10,208 nucleotides of DNA from Baffinella frigidus (taxonomy: Eukaryota > Cryptophyceae > Cryptomonadales > Baffinellaceae), in assembly GCA_026770585.1 (NCBI GenBank), contig MU646670.1:139909-150116 (forward strand), written 5' to 3'. Both the position numbers and the translations under genes were made by a program. The first letter of the stretch is position 1; every line of letters starts with the position of its first letter. The notes below the pieces were generated by a model. That model saw only the letters and a list, made by a program, of their open reading frames with translations, did not search any database and was not told the origin of the DNA. This document shows positions 1 through 5,899 of the stretch, piece after piece.

Positions 1-152
1 TTTGGGGTTTGGGGTTTGGGGTTTGGGGTTTGGGGTTTGGGGTTTGGGGTTCCGGAATCTGGGTTCGGGGTTTGGGGTTCGGGGTTTGGGGTTCAGGGTT
101 TCAGGTTTGGGGTTAAGGTTGTTTTAGGGTTTCGGGGTTCCGGATTTAGGGT
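1..152 (+). repeat. Degenerate telomere-like tract, G-rich on + strand
   Basis: The first 49 bases are seven uninterrupted TTTGGGG units. Variants TTCGGGG, TTCAGGG, TTTAGGG and TTAAGG follow, and the tract fades by about 150. The G-rich strand reads into the window from its left edge, which is opposite to what a natural left chromosome end would show (C-rich on this strand). I therefore read it as interstitial or subtelomeric telomere-derived DNA and not a terminal array. Confidence 0.8.
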
Positions 153-532
153 CTGCAGCACGCGGCGCGTAGCAGCCATCCACGTTTAGGGTTGCCTCAA
201 AAGCAGTGCTGGGTTCGTGTGTCCAGCACACCCCATCCGTCAGGCTAGTCCTACGACCCTTCCCCGCGCCCGCACCCGCCGGGGCACCCACGTCAGAGTG
301 GAGGAGGGGGTTAATTTTTTAAAAACCGCGTGTGGAAGCGGTTTTTGACTTTTGAAAACTACTGCCTCGCAGGGGAATTGACTTTTGGCGACCCCTTCGA
401 AGACTCTGGCGTGGCAGCCATGCTCAGGCCTGGTAAGGGTTGACTGAAGGACAGACCCGGGCGGGAAAAGTTGACACCCATCGGGAAAAGTTGTCGGCAA
501 GATGGTGTAGACCCTGCAGGGAGGCCGGCTTC
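153..532. other. Intergenic stretch without recognisable gene; contains one arm of a long inverted repeat
   Basis: No convincing coding sequence is present; short open frames here have no recognisable motif. Bases 284-400 (from 'cacgtcagagtggagg' through 'gacttttggcgacccc') match, diverged and in inverted orientation, bases 3117-3240 next to another foldback element. The motif 'ttgacttttg' occurs twice within the arm, and 'gggaaaagttg' occurs twice just after it (near 462 and 482). Confidence 0.5.
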
Positions 533-668
533 ATCTCCACAAAAGTATTAATGAATTGCTTTCGGTGCAACGAAATTTACTACACAAACGCTTTACTATT
601 GCTTTTATGAGCAAATCGTGTGGTAATTTTCGTTGCCAAAAGCAATTAATTAATACTTGTATGGAGAT
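533..668. mobile_element. 136-bp A/T-rich foldback (MITE-like) element
   Basis: The two ends are inverted copies of each other: ATCTCCAC-AAAAGTATTAAT on the left and the complement of ATTAATACTTGTATGGAGAT on the right. Pairing continues inward past GAATTGCTTT and ACGAAA to the complementary motifs TTACTACAC and GTGTGGTAA. There is no coding capacity, so any movement would rely on an outside transposase. A clear target-site duplication is not visible. The core motif TTACTACAC is shared with the foldback at 2975-3104. Confidence 0.75.
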
Positions 669-741
669 TAGGGTTACAGGCACACCCCTAAGCCCAAAGC
701 CCCCAAAACGTCCTGCCGTCTGTCCACGTCTTTTTGCAGCC

Positions 742-823
742 GTCTTACTACGATCTGTAAACGTCTTTTTGGGTTTAGAGGGGTCTTACTACGATCTGTT
801 AACGTCTTTTTGGGTTTAGCGGG
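742..823 (+). repeat. 41-bp minisatellite, two units
   Basis: Units 742-782 and 783-823 both begin GTCTTACTACGATCTGT, continue AACGTCTTTTTGGGTTTAG and differ at only a few positions. A partial preceding unit (CACGTCTTTTTG near 726) suggests the array was once longer. Each unit ends in a telomere-like GGGTTTAG. Confidence 0.85.
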
Positions 824-826
824 GTG

Positions 827-854
827 GAACCTGCACGGAGGCAGGGTTGGACGC
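827..854 (+). repeat. 28-bp direct repeat, left copy
   Basis: The sequence starting GAACCTGCACGGAGGCAG and ending TTGGACGC is repeated without mismatch at 949-976. The two copies bracket the C-rich telomere-like block. Confidence 0.9.
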
Positions 855-857
855 ACC

Positions 858-941
858 CCCCCTAAACCCTACGCCCTAACCCGGGGTAGAACCCTAAACC
901 CTGAACCCTGAACCCTGAACCCTGAACCCTCAGCCCTAACT
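858..941 (-). repeat. Degenerate telomere-like block, C-rich on + strand
   Basis: This block contains CCCTAAACCCTACG, then CCCTAAACCCTGAA and repeated CCCTGAA units, so the TTTAGGG/TTCAGGG strand is the minus strand. It has the opposite orientation to the tracts on both sides and sits between two identical 28-bp direct repeats. Confidence 0.85.
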
Positions 942-948
942 CAGGGCA

Positions 949-976
949 GAACCTGCACGGAGGCAGGGTTGGACGC
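949..976 (+). repeat. 28-bp direct repeat, right copy
   Basis: This is an exact copy of 827-854. Such perfect flanks around a block of inverted polarity could mark a duplication or insertion boundary; that is an inference. Confidence 0.9.
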
Positions 977-1002
977 GCGTGTCGAGAGCCTGTCGTTGAG
1001 AG

Positions 1003-1672
1003 TTTAGGGGTTAGGGTTCAGGGGTTAGGATGTAGGGTTTAGGGATCAGGGTTTCAGGTTTCAGGTTTAGGGTTTGGGGTTTAGGGTTTAGGGTTCAGGG
1101 TTCAGGGGTAAGGGATGGGGTCGGCGAGACAGGCGCGGTAGGGTTTAGGGTTTAGGGGTTAGGGTTTACGGTTTAGGGTTTAGGGTTTAGGGTTCAGGGT
1201 TTAGGGTTCAGGGTTCAGGGTTTAGGGTTTAGGGTTTCAGGTTTCAGGTTTCAGGTTTAGGGTTTAGGGTTTAGGGTTTAGGGTTCAGGGTTTAGGGGTT
1301 GGGGTTTTGCCTGAGCGTCTGGGTCCCGAGGGATGGGGTCGGCGCGGGCTCGCCCTGTAGGGTTTGGGGTTTAGGGTTTGGGATTTGGGGTTTAGGGTTT
1401 GGGATTTGGGGGTTGGGGTTTGGGGTTTGGGGTTTGGGGTTTGGGGTTTGGGGTCTAGGGTTTAGGGTTTGGTGATTGGGGTTTGGGGTTTGGGGTCCAG
1501 GGTTTAGGGTTTGGGGTTTAGGGTCTAGGGTTTAGGGTTTGGGGATTGGGGTTTGGGGTTTAGGGTTTAGGGTTTGGGGTTTGGGGTTCGGAGTTTAGGG
1601 TTTAGGGGTTCAAGGTTGGGGGGTTGGGGTTCAGAATTTAGTGTTTAAGGTCCAGGGTCCAGGGTTGAGGAG
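1003..1672 (+). repeat. Long degenerate telomere-like tract, G-rich on + strand
   Basis: About 670 bases are built from TTTAGGG, TTCAGGG, TTTCAGG, TTTGGGG and GGGTCTAGGG variants. The first half is mostly TTTAGGG/TTCAGGG and the second half mostly TTTGGGG. A non-telomeric spacer containing GGGATGGGGTCGGCG occurs twice (about 1114 and 1331), which suggests that the tract grew by duplication of larger blocks. No gene is present. Confidence 0.85.
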
Positions 1673-1692
1673 AGTTCGATAGCACGTGGAAA

Positions 1693-1934
1693 CATCTTTA
1701 ATTTGGCGAGACCGGGCTCCTTTCCACTCCAAAGTTGACGGATGTGTACCACGAACCCAGAACGACCACTTGAGAATAGTCTGTTAACCCTCCCGAAGAA
1801 CCCGAGAAGGCATACCGGCAGTTCCGAGACAGTCGTGGAGATTTCCTCGAATGACCGAGGAAATAATGAGAGTTCGGATTGCTCACGGACATGGGCGTTC
1901 CCCGCGCCGTCGGGGCGCGCCTCAAGTTTTGGTG
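1693..1934 (+). repeat. Dispersed repeat family, copy P (242 bp)
   Basis: The whole unit reappears as an inverted copy at 4022-4259, with small indels, from CATCTTTAATTTGGCGAG to AAGTTTTGGT. Partial copies lie at about 2135-2248, 2444-2490, 3870-4003, 4551-4613 and 5456-5548. Its right end carries the short SAM-like exon annotated at 1876-1932. No terminal inverted repeats or target duplications are evident, so this may be a duplicated gene fragment and not a classical transposon. Confidence 0.8.
1876..1932 (+). pseudogene. SAM-domain last-helix exon, copy P (fragment)
   Basis: Translation from 1876 gives GLLTDMGVPRAVGARLKFW, then an in-frame TGA at 1933. The pattern (acidic residue, hydrophobic-Gly-Val, then Gly-x-Arg-Leu-Lys) fits the final helix of a SAM domain, whose usual form is like 'dLleLGItklGhRlkil'. 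Stops lie in frame immediately upstream (TAA 1864, TGA 1867), so no long open frame survives; AG precedes TTC-GGA at 1871-1872. It differs from the copy at 4551-4607 at nine bases, every one synonymous. I call it a fragment because no first SAM half lies nearby on this strand. Confidence 0.55.
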
Positions 1935-2023
1935 ACAGTCGCGGAGATCGGGGCTGAGCGGCTCGCCTAGGTCAAAATGTCCAGCTCAAACCTGCACTCC
2001 GCACACGGACCGCCTCTCCCTTC

Positions 2024-2063
<40 letters not shown>

Positions 2064-2248
2064 CGCCTCGGGACAGACAGCCCTTCCTCGGTACAGATAG
2101 GCCCGCCGCGCCCCCCTTTCTCGCTACTACGTTGACAGGTTTGTACCACGAACCCAGCATGTCCACTAGCGATTAGTCTCTTAACCCTCCTGGAGCTCAA
2201 GTTACCCCTGTACCGGCACTTCCGAGACAGTCGCGGAGATCGGGGCTA
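1935..2248. repeat. Fragments of the dispersed repeat family with no gene
   Basis: The motif CAGTCGCGGAGATCGGGGCT occurs at about 1936 and 2229 (with a variant at about 2471) and is followed at the first and third sites by GAGCGGC-CGCCT and a GTCCAGCT-like segment. Bases 2133-2248 repeat the 1733-1850 part of copy P (GTACCACGAACCCAG, then TAACCCTCC, then CTTCCGAGACAGTCG). Apparent open frames across the GA run are low-complexity artefacts. Confidence 0.6.
2029..2061 (+). repeat. (AG)n microsatellite
   Basis: An uninterrupted AG dinucleotide run of about 33 bases. It produces long Ser/Leu strings on the minus strand that should not be mistaken for protein. Confidence 0.98.
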
Positions 2249-2443
2249 CTCGAAATTAAGGACACGCCCCGCCCCTAGGATGCTCACATGCTCTTAGGCA
2301 CCCCTAAATTGTCTTATGAGCGAGCTGTGGTGGTCAACGGACTGGGGCGAGGAGGACCGACGGATTTGACAGATTAGACGAATATCGAGGGAGCGTAGGC
2401 CTACGGTAGGACCCTAGGGTCGGTGGGTGTCCTGAATCTCGAG
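2249..2443. mobile_element. 195-bp foldback element with TA flanks
   Basis: The left end CTCGAAATTAAGGACAC pairs with the right end GTGTCCTGAATCTCGAG, followed inward by CCCCTAGG and CCTAGGG. TA lies immediately outside both ends (2247-2248 and 2444-2445), consistent with a TA target duplication as in Tc1/mariner-type elements. Near the right arm it carries the core GTAGGCCTACGGTAGGACC that recurs in other foldbacks here. It is flanked by two direct copies of a roughly 44-bp segment of the dispersed repeat (from about 2204 and from 2444). It has no coding capacity. Confidence 0.65.
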
Positions 2444-2735
2444 TACCCCCCATACCGGCACTTCCGAGACGGTCGCGGAGATCGGGGCTGAGCGGCCCGC
2501 CTCAGTCAGAACGTCGAGCTTCTGCCTGCGTCCGGTGGCGCGTCCTAGGTTAGTACCGGAGCGTCCTTGTGAGTACTGCGCACGTCCGATAAAAACACTC
2601 AAGCCCCCAGCAAGAATCGCCGCGATCGCGATCGGGGCTGAGCGCCCGTGATCAAATGCTGACTTTTGGCGTGTTTCCTGGGCAATAATCCAATAATTAA
2701 CTTAGTCAAGACGTCCAGCTTTTGCCTGCGGGGGG
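2444..2735. repeat. Dispersed repeat fragments
   Basis: Bases 2444-2500 repeat 2204-2248 and 1936-1965 (CCGGCACTTCCGAGAC, GTCGCGGAGATCGGGGCT). AGTCA-GACGTC-AGCTT-TGCCTGCG occurs at about 2505 and again at about 2704. ATCGGGGCTGAGCG appears again at about 2631. No supportable gene. Confidence 0.5.
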
Positions 2736-2928
2736 TTGGGGGTACGGTTTGGGGGTTGAGGGTTTGGGGTTGGGGTTGAGGAATTCTGCCTGTGAGGAGT
2801 TGGGGGTTAGGGGTTCTGCGTGCGAGGGTTTAGGCCTAGCCTAGCTGCGTCGCTGTCTGATCTGTAGGGCGTATGGTGTAGGGTGTAGGGTGTAGGGTGC
2901 AGGGTGTAGGGTGTAGGGTGTAGGGCTC
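2728..2928 (+). repeat. Telomere-like and TGTAGGG minisatellite DNA
   Basis: GGGGGTTGGGGGTACGG and related G-rich variants run to about 2830. Bases 2872-2927 then hold about seven units of GTGTAGG, one with a C (GTGCAGG). The 7-base period and GGG cores suggest derivation from TTTAGGG repeats. Confidence 0.75.
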
Positions 2929-2974
2929 GCCAATTCCAGGCTCGTTTCCGCGGCAAAGGTTGTCCAATTTCATA

Positions 2975-3104
2975 TGGAAACACTTATAATTTATAAACTG
3001 AATTTCAATCAAAATTACTACACGTTTGCTTTAATATTACTAGTAAAGATCGTTATGTGTAGTAAAGTTCATTGGAATTAGTTTATAAATTATAAGCGTT
3101 TTCA
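2975..3104. mobile_element. 130-bp A/T-rich foldback (MITE-like) element
   Basis: The left arm TGGAAACACTTATAATTTAT pairs with the right arm ending ATAAATTATAAGCGTTTTCA, and pairing continues through AAAC-TGAATTTCAAT and ATTGGAATTAGTTT to TTACTACAC and GTGTAGTAA. It shares this inner core with 533-668 and lies next to an inverted copy of the DNA that neighbours that element. No coding capacity. Confidence 0.8.
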
Positions 3105-3116
3105 GATTTTTCGGCA

Positions 3117-3240
3117 ACCCCCTGCGCCACATTCTTGGAAGAGGAAATTTCCCCTCAAGGCGGTGGCTTTCAAAAGTTGACAGTCCTATCCTGGAAGATT
3201 CTAAAAACATCAACCCCCTCCTCCAATCTGGCGTGGCCAG
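3117..3240. repeat. Inverted, diverged copy of 284-400
   Basis: Read on the minus strand it gives GGAGGAGGGGGTTGAT, then TCAACTTTTGAAA, then GAGGGGAAATT and GGCGCAGGGG. This follows the order of 284-400 with scattered substitutions and indels. Together with the two A/T-rich foldbacks it forms an inverted duplication about 2.3 kb apart. Confidence 0.65.
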
Positions 3241-3247
3241 AACGTCA

Positions 3248-3421
3248 ACGTTAATAGGGCAACGGCCTGAAAATGGGGTAGTTAGGCATACGGCATCGCC
3301 TAGGACCTCCTAGCGTAGGCCGAGACATTTTGGTCCTAGGATCCCTCGGCCTACGGTAGGAGGTCCTAGGCAATACCGTATGCCTATCTACCCCATTTTC
3401 AGGCCGTTGGCCTATGAACGT
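3248..3421. mobile_element. 174-bp near-perfect palindrome (foldback element)
   Basis: Arms 3248-3324 and 3345-3421 pair almost throughout around a loop of about 20 bases. Landmarks are GCAACGGCCTGAAAATGGGG and its complement, GGCATACGG, then CCTAGGACCTCCTA-CGTAGG next to the loop. Mismatches are few and scattered. The inner core matches the CCTACGGTAGG / CCTAGGACC motif of the 101-bp family. No coding capacity; as DNA it could extrude a cruciform and as RNA it would make a long hairpin. Confidence 0.85.
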
Positions 3422-3869
3422 GGGAATAGTCTGTGAACCCGACCGAGGCAGCGCTATCCCGTTACGGACGCGAGAGATATCAAACTACCGCGAAAAGGCT
3501 TCGCCACGGGGGTTTCAAGACCCCGGAATCCGGGGGGGTACGTGACTGAGTTTGTACCGGAAAATCGCTAAAAACAAGCGAAAACGAACGAGTTTCCTTT
3601 CGAAATCAAACCCTCTTAGTCTACCTTGCGGACTCCGATTCATTGCAAGCACCTCATTTCGTACTTTCGGGGCTTAAAATACCGGGATCTATACCGGAAT
3701 TCCCTCAAAAGGACGCCCTGCGAAACAGATGGTAGATGCGATTTTAAAAAGCAAGGTCCGGAATCCACACCTGACTGTAAAGTCTTAAAAAATCATCTCC
3801 TTGAGGATTCAGGAGATTTTTAAAAAAATCCTTTAAGATTGCGTCCCGTCCTCGCTCGGCCGCGGTGAG
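3422..3869. other. No recognisable gene; one small hairpin
   Basis: This stretch of about 450 bases has balanced composition and a short plus-strand open frame (3626-3823) with no motif I recognise and no conserved counterpart in the window. A local hairpin, ATCATCTCCT paired with AGGAGATTTTT, lies at about 3793-3825. Nothing else can be supported. Confidence 0.5.
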
Positions 3870-4003
3870 AGTGGGAGGCACACCAAACCTTGAGGCGCGC
3901 TCCGACGGCGCGGGGAACGCCCATGTCCGTGAGCAAAATCCGAAATCTCATTATTTCCTAGGTCATTCCCATGGGCCTTCTGCCTGAGAAACTCTCCTAT
4001 ATA
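3870..4003 (-). repeat. Dispersed repeat family, copy R (internally deleted)
   Basis: It starts AGTGGGAGG like the next unit at 4009 and ends ATGGGCCTTCTGCCTGAGAA like that unit's end at 4257-4289. It therefore stands in direct tandem with copy S but lacks about 145 bases of the middle (equivalent to about 4107-4256). Confidence 0.8.
3889..3936 (-). pseudogene. SAM-domain last-helix exon, copy R
   Basis: On the minus strand this reads LLTDMGVPRAVGARLK. The codon after Lys is GTT, so this copy has AAG|GTTTGG, which resembles the donor AAG|GTGTGG at the end of the intact first exon (5900/5899). One synonymous change (GGA for GGG) separates it from copy P over these codons. Confidence 0.5.
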
Positions 4004-4008
4004 TTAAT

Positions 4009-4289
4009 AGTGGGAGGTCATAACCAAAACGTGAGGCACGCTCCGTCGGCGCGGGGAACGCCCATGTCCGTGAGCAATCCGAACTCTCATTGTTTCCTCA
4101 TTTGAGGAAATCTCCACGACTGTCTCGGAACTGCAGGTATGCCTTCTCGGGTTCTTCGGGAGGGTTAACAGACTATTCTCAAGTGGTCGTTCTGAGTTCG
4201 TGGTACACATCCGTCAACTTTGGAGTGGGAAGGAGCCCGGGCTCGCCAAATTAAAGATGGGCCTTCTGCCTGAGAACCTCTCCTGTATA
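4009..4289 (-). repeat. Dispersed repeat family, copy S (inverted relative to copy P)
   Basis: Bases 4022-4259 are the inverted counterpart of 1693-1934 at high identity, with the same segment order. A right-end segment, ATGGGCCTTCTGCCTGAGAA, is shared with copy R. P and S form inverted repeats with about 2.1 kb between them. Confidence 0.85.
4024..4080 (-). pseudogene. SAM-domain last-helix exon, copy S (diverged)
   Basis: The minus strand reads GLLTDMGVPRADGACLTFW. It has three replacements relative to copies P and Q (Val to Asp, Arg to Cys, Lys to Thr), two of which fall in the Gly-x-Arg-Leu-Lys signature, so this copy is probably not functional. Confidence 0.5.
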
Positions 4290-4316
4290 TGATGTATTTG
4301 TTCAGGGTGTATGAGC

Positions 4317-4613
4317 CTACCGACATTGAAGTGGCCATTTAGGAACCAGGAAATAGAAAAGACTCAGACAAGGGAGTGAGAACAGCGTAGTTGGGAAGCC
4401 CACTCCAGGCCCTTGGGTGGGGTATCCATGCTCGTTCTTGGAGCCGTTTGCTCGTTCTTGGAGCCGTTTTGGTGCTAAAAATGACTTTTGAGAAAGTTTT
4501 CCCGTCAAAATGACTTTTGAATACCCCCCCCTCCAGCCCTGCGTGGCATACCAGAACTTGAGGCGCGCTCCCACCGCCCGCGGAACGCCCATATCCGTAA
4601 GCAGTCCGGGATC
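4317..4613 (-). CDS. Candidate second exon: last helix of SAM domain (copy Q)
   Basis: A CAG acceptor (bases 4616-4614) is followed by GAT-CCC and then codons for GLLTDMGVPRAVGARLKFW (4607-4551). Joined to exon 1 (ending at 5900) in the same phase, it would complete a SAM domain: '...GEALKLLK' followed by 'DPGLLTDMGV' and 'GARLK'. SAM domains are helical bundles for protein-protein (sometimes RNA) binding. The frame stays open to TAG at 4317-4319, but the tail after Trp is unrecognised and contains a 20-bp tandem repeat whose length is not a multiple of three, so the true exon may end much earlier, perhaps just after Lys. This is a predicted splice only; another copy or a more distant exon could be the real partner. 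Confidence 0.45.
   Translation of the reverse strand, partial: DPGLLTDMGVPRAVGARLKFWYATQGWRGGYSKVILTGKLSQKSFLAPKRLQERANGSKNEHGYPTQGPGVGFPTTLFSLPCLSLFYFLVPKWPLQCR
4430..4469 (+). repeat. 20-bp perfect tandem duplication
   Basis: GCTCGTTCTTGGAGCCGTTT occurs twice without mismatch (4430-4449, 4450-4469). Just after it, AAATGACTTTTGA occurs twice (from about 4478 and 4508). Confidence 0.97.
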
Positions 4614-4832
4614 CTGCTCAGCAAGGGCGCGTTTCAACACGTGGTCTCCCATGTGGTCTGTGTCAAGTCTGTTTGGTCTCCCCACTCCAAAACAGGACTC
4701 TGTTTCGGGGCCCTGCGTGGAAGGGGGGGGGGGCAGCCACTCGAGAGTCCAGGCTGCGCACGCCACCTTTTTACATGTTGGTTGTAGGCGCACGTCCGGG
4801 TTTGTATGGGCGCACGTCCAGGTTTGTACGGG

Positions 4833-4871
4833 AGCGCGCGGGACGCCCGTATCCGTGAGCAGTCTGGGATC
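4833..4871 (-). pseudogene. SAM-domain last-helix exon, copy T (truncated)
   Basis: CAG|GAT-CCC is followed by codons for RLLTDTGVPRA, after which the match to the other copies stops before the Gly-x-Arg-Leu-Lys part. It shares with copy Q the acceptor and the first codons GATCCC. Over the shared eleven codons it differs from Q by four synonymous and two replacement changes. It lies closer to exon 1 than Q does but cannot complete the domain. Confidence 0.5.
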
Positions 4872-5037
4872 CTGCGTGGCGGGGGGCGCTCAGCCACAAC
4901 CCCAGCGTGCCAACTTAAGGATAGTCCGCCAACCCGGATGAGGTCTCATCACTATAGATTTGTAAAGTCGCTCGTTTCTGGTACAGATTGAGCTGGAGAG
5001 TGGCAGAGGGATATCCGCGACTCGCGGGTTGAGGGTA

Positions 5038-5138
5038 TCCCTTAAGTGACCATGCCGACAAATCTGAGGGCCAAGAGGTCCTAGGCAGGTTCTAGGGCCC
5101 TACGGTAGGGCGTATGAGCCTACTGGTCACTTAAGGGA
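5038..5138. mobile_element. 101-bp foldback family, copy 1
   Basis: The ends are TCCCTTAAGTGACC and its inverse GGTCACTTAAGGGA. The inner part holds AGAGGTCCTAGGCAGG and GGCCCTACGGTAGGGCG. The other two copies (9269-9369 and 9879-9979) have exactly the same length and layout. TA precedes the left end; the right flank is TG, so any target duplication has decayed. Short, non-coding and with clean termini, it fits a MITE. Confidence 0.85.
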
Positions 5139-5288
5139 TGGGGTTCAGGGTTTAGGGTTTGGAGTTTAGGGTTTAGGGTTTAGGGTTTAGGGTTTAAACC
5201 CTACACTCGCGTTGAGGGTGTAGGGTTTAGGGTTTAGAGTTTAGGTCGTAGGGTTGAGGGTTGAGGGTATAAACCCTACACTCAACTC
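5139..5288 (+). repeat. Degenerate telomere-like block with a strand switch
   Basis: GGGTTTAGGG units run to a perfect palindrome GGTTTAAACC (5191-5200), where the G-rich sequence turns into CCCTA. A second G-rich stretch then ends in another TAAACCCTACACTC (5270-5283), copying 5195-5208. It directly abuts the right end of the 101-bp foldback. Confidence 0.8.
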
Positions 5289-5291
5289 GCG

Positions 5292-5428
5292 TCCGATCCG
5301 GATTTTTGAGGCTGCACTGTTTCGAGGAATCGTGTACCAGGAAATGCTAATTGTAGACTGTACCGGTATAGTCTGGGTACAACACAAAATTCCGTCGAAA
5401 GCCTCTCAACCGTAAGGATCCGATCGGA
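5292..5428. mobile_element. About 137-bp imperfect foldback
   Basis: TCCGATCCGGAT-TTTTGAGGCT on the left pairs with AGCCTCTCAACCG, GGATCCGATCGGA on the right. Inside, TTTCGAGGAAT pairs with ATTCCGTCGAAA and GTGTACC with GGGTACAACAC. The centre is AGACTGTACCGGTATAGTCT. Several indels make it less certain than the other foldbacks. No obvious target duplication. Confidence 0.5.
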
Positions 5429-5455
5429 GCGGAATCGTTAGCTCTGCCTCAATGC

Positions 5456-5548
5456 GGTTGACAGACTATGATCAAGTTGCCATTCTGGGTTCGCGCTACA
5501 AATCCGTCAACGGTGGCGCTCAAACGAGCCCCAGTCTCACCAAACTCA
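5456..5548 (+). repeat. Diverged copy of the dispersed repeat family (segment without the SAM exon)
   Basis: GGTTGACAGACTATGATCAA through TCCGTCAAC to CTCACCAAAC parallels 4158-4252 of copy S (GGTTAACAGACTATTCTCAA, TCCGTCAAC, CTCGCCAAA). Differences fall at all codon positions, so I see no sign of coding constraint in this part of the family. Confidence 0.6.
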
Positions 5549-5899
5549 TCTCGAAAGATCCGTGAATCAGTTCCACTTTTATGCCCTGTTAGGCGTGGGT
5601 TTTATGCCAAACATGGCATATCCACCCTAACATGCAATAAATCAAAGAATTGCTCGCTCTGGTTCCCAAAAGGGAGGGGGGCGGCTGCACTCGGGGGGAA
5701 AGGGCTGCAGGCATGCGTGATGCTGACTCCCCGATCCGAAGAATCGGTGCCCCCTCCTACCCCGCCAGCATCTGTTGTTCCGCTCTCCAGGTCCTCTAGG
5801 AAAGCGACGGCTCGCGAGTGCGGTTGCTAGGGCATGGCGAGGGTGCGGGCGATGTCCAGCAGGACAGCAGGGCTGGGCGCCATCAAGCAGGAACCACAC

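Larger units (their letters stand above)
4614..5899 (-). other. Putative intron joining the two SAM-domain exons
   Basis: The donor GTGTGG follows AAG at 5900, and the acceptor ...CTGAGCAG precedes GAT at 4613. Both edges are phase 0 and the joined frame gives a SAM-like fold. The interval (1,286 bases) would contain the 101-bp foldback, telomere-like DNA and another foldback, which is unusual but possible for a repeat-rich intron. If transcription continues into more distant DNA, this assignment fails. Confidence 0.35.

Noticed and set aside
1-50. A real chromosome terminus at the left edge
   Set aside because: A natural left end should show the C-rich strand on the + strand; here the G-rich strand runs inward, and similar tracts occur throughout the window.
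858-941. CRISPR-like array from regularly spaced short repeats
   Set aside because: The repeats are 7-base telomere-like units without spacers, and the window is eukaryotic.
1967-2200. Minus-strand open frame with a long Ser-Leu run
   Set aside because: The run is translation of the (AG)n microsatellite, and the rest is dispersed repeat.
3626-3823. 65-codon plus-strand open frame
   Set aside because: No motif, no second copy and no splice or start context to support it.
4620-4941. Overlapping open frames on both strands (up to about 140 codons)
   Set aside because: They cover repeat fragments and G-runs, show no motif beyond the SAM exon copies, and conflict with each other; only the segment from 4613 downward is supported.
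5456-5548. Conserved coding frame in the other half of the dispersed repeat (LTDY-QV--LGS-Y-SVN)
   Set aside because: Differences between copies are mostly replacements and one copy has a stop, so there is no evidence of selection on this frame.
5642-5899. Read-through of the SAM exon to TGA at 5642, with a weak 'GHR' resemblance to the last SAM helix
   Set aside because: The 85 residues are Pro/Arg-rich without helix spacing, the frame crosses a good donor, and a much better last helix exists at 4613.
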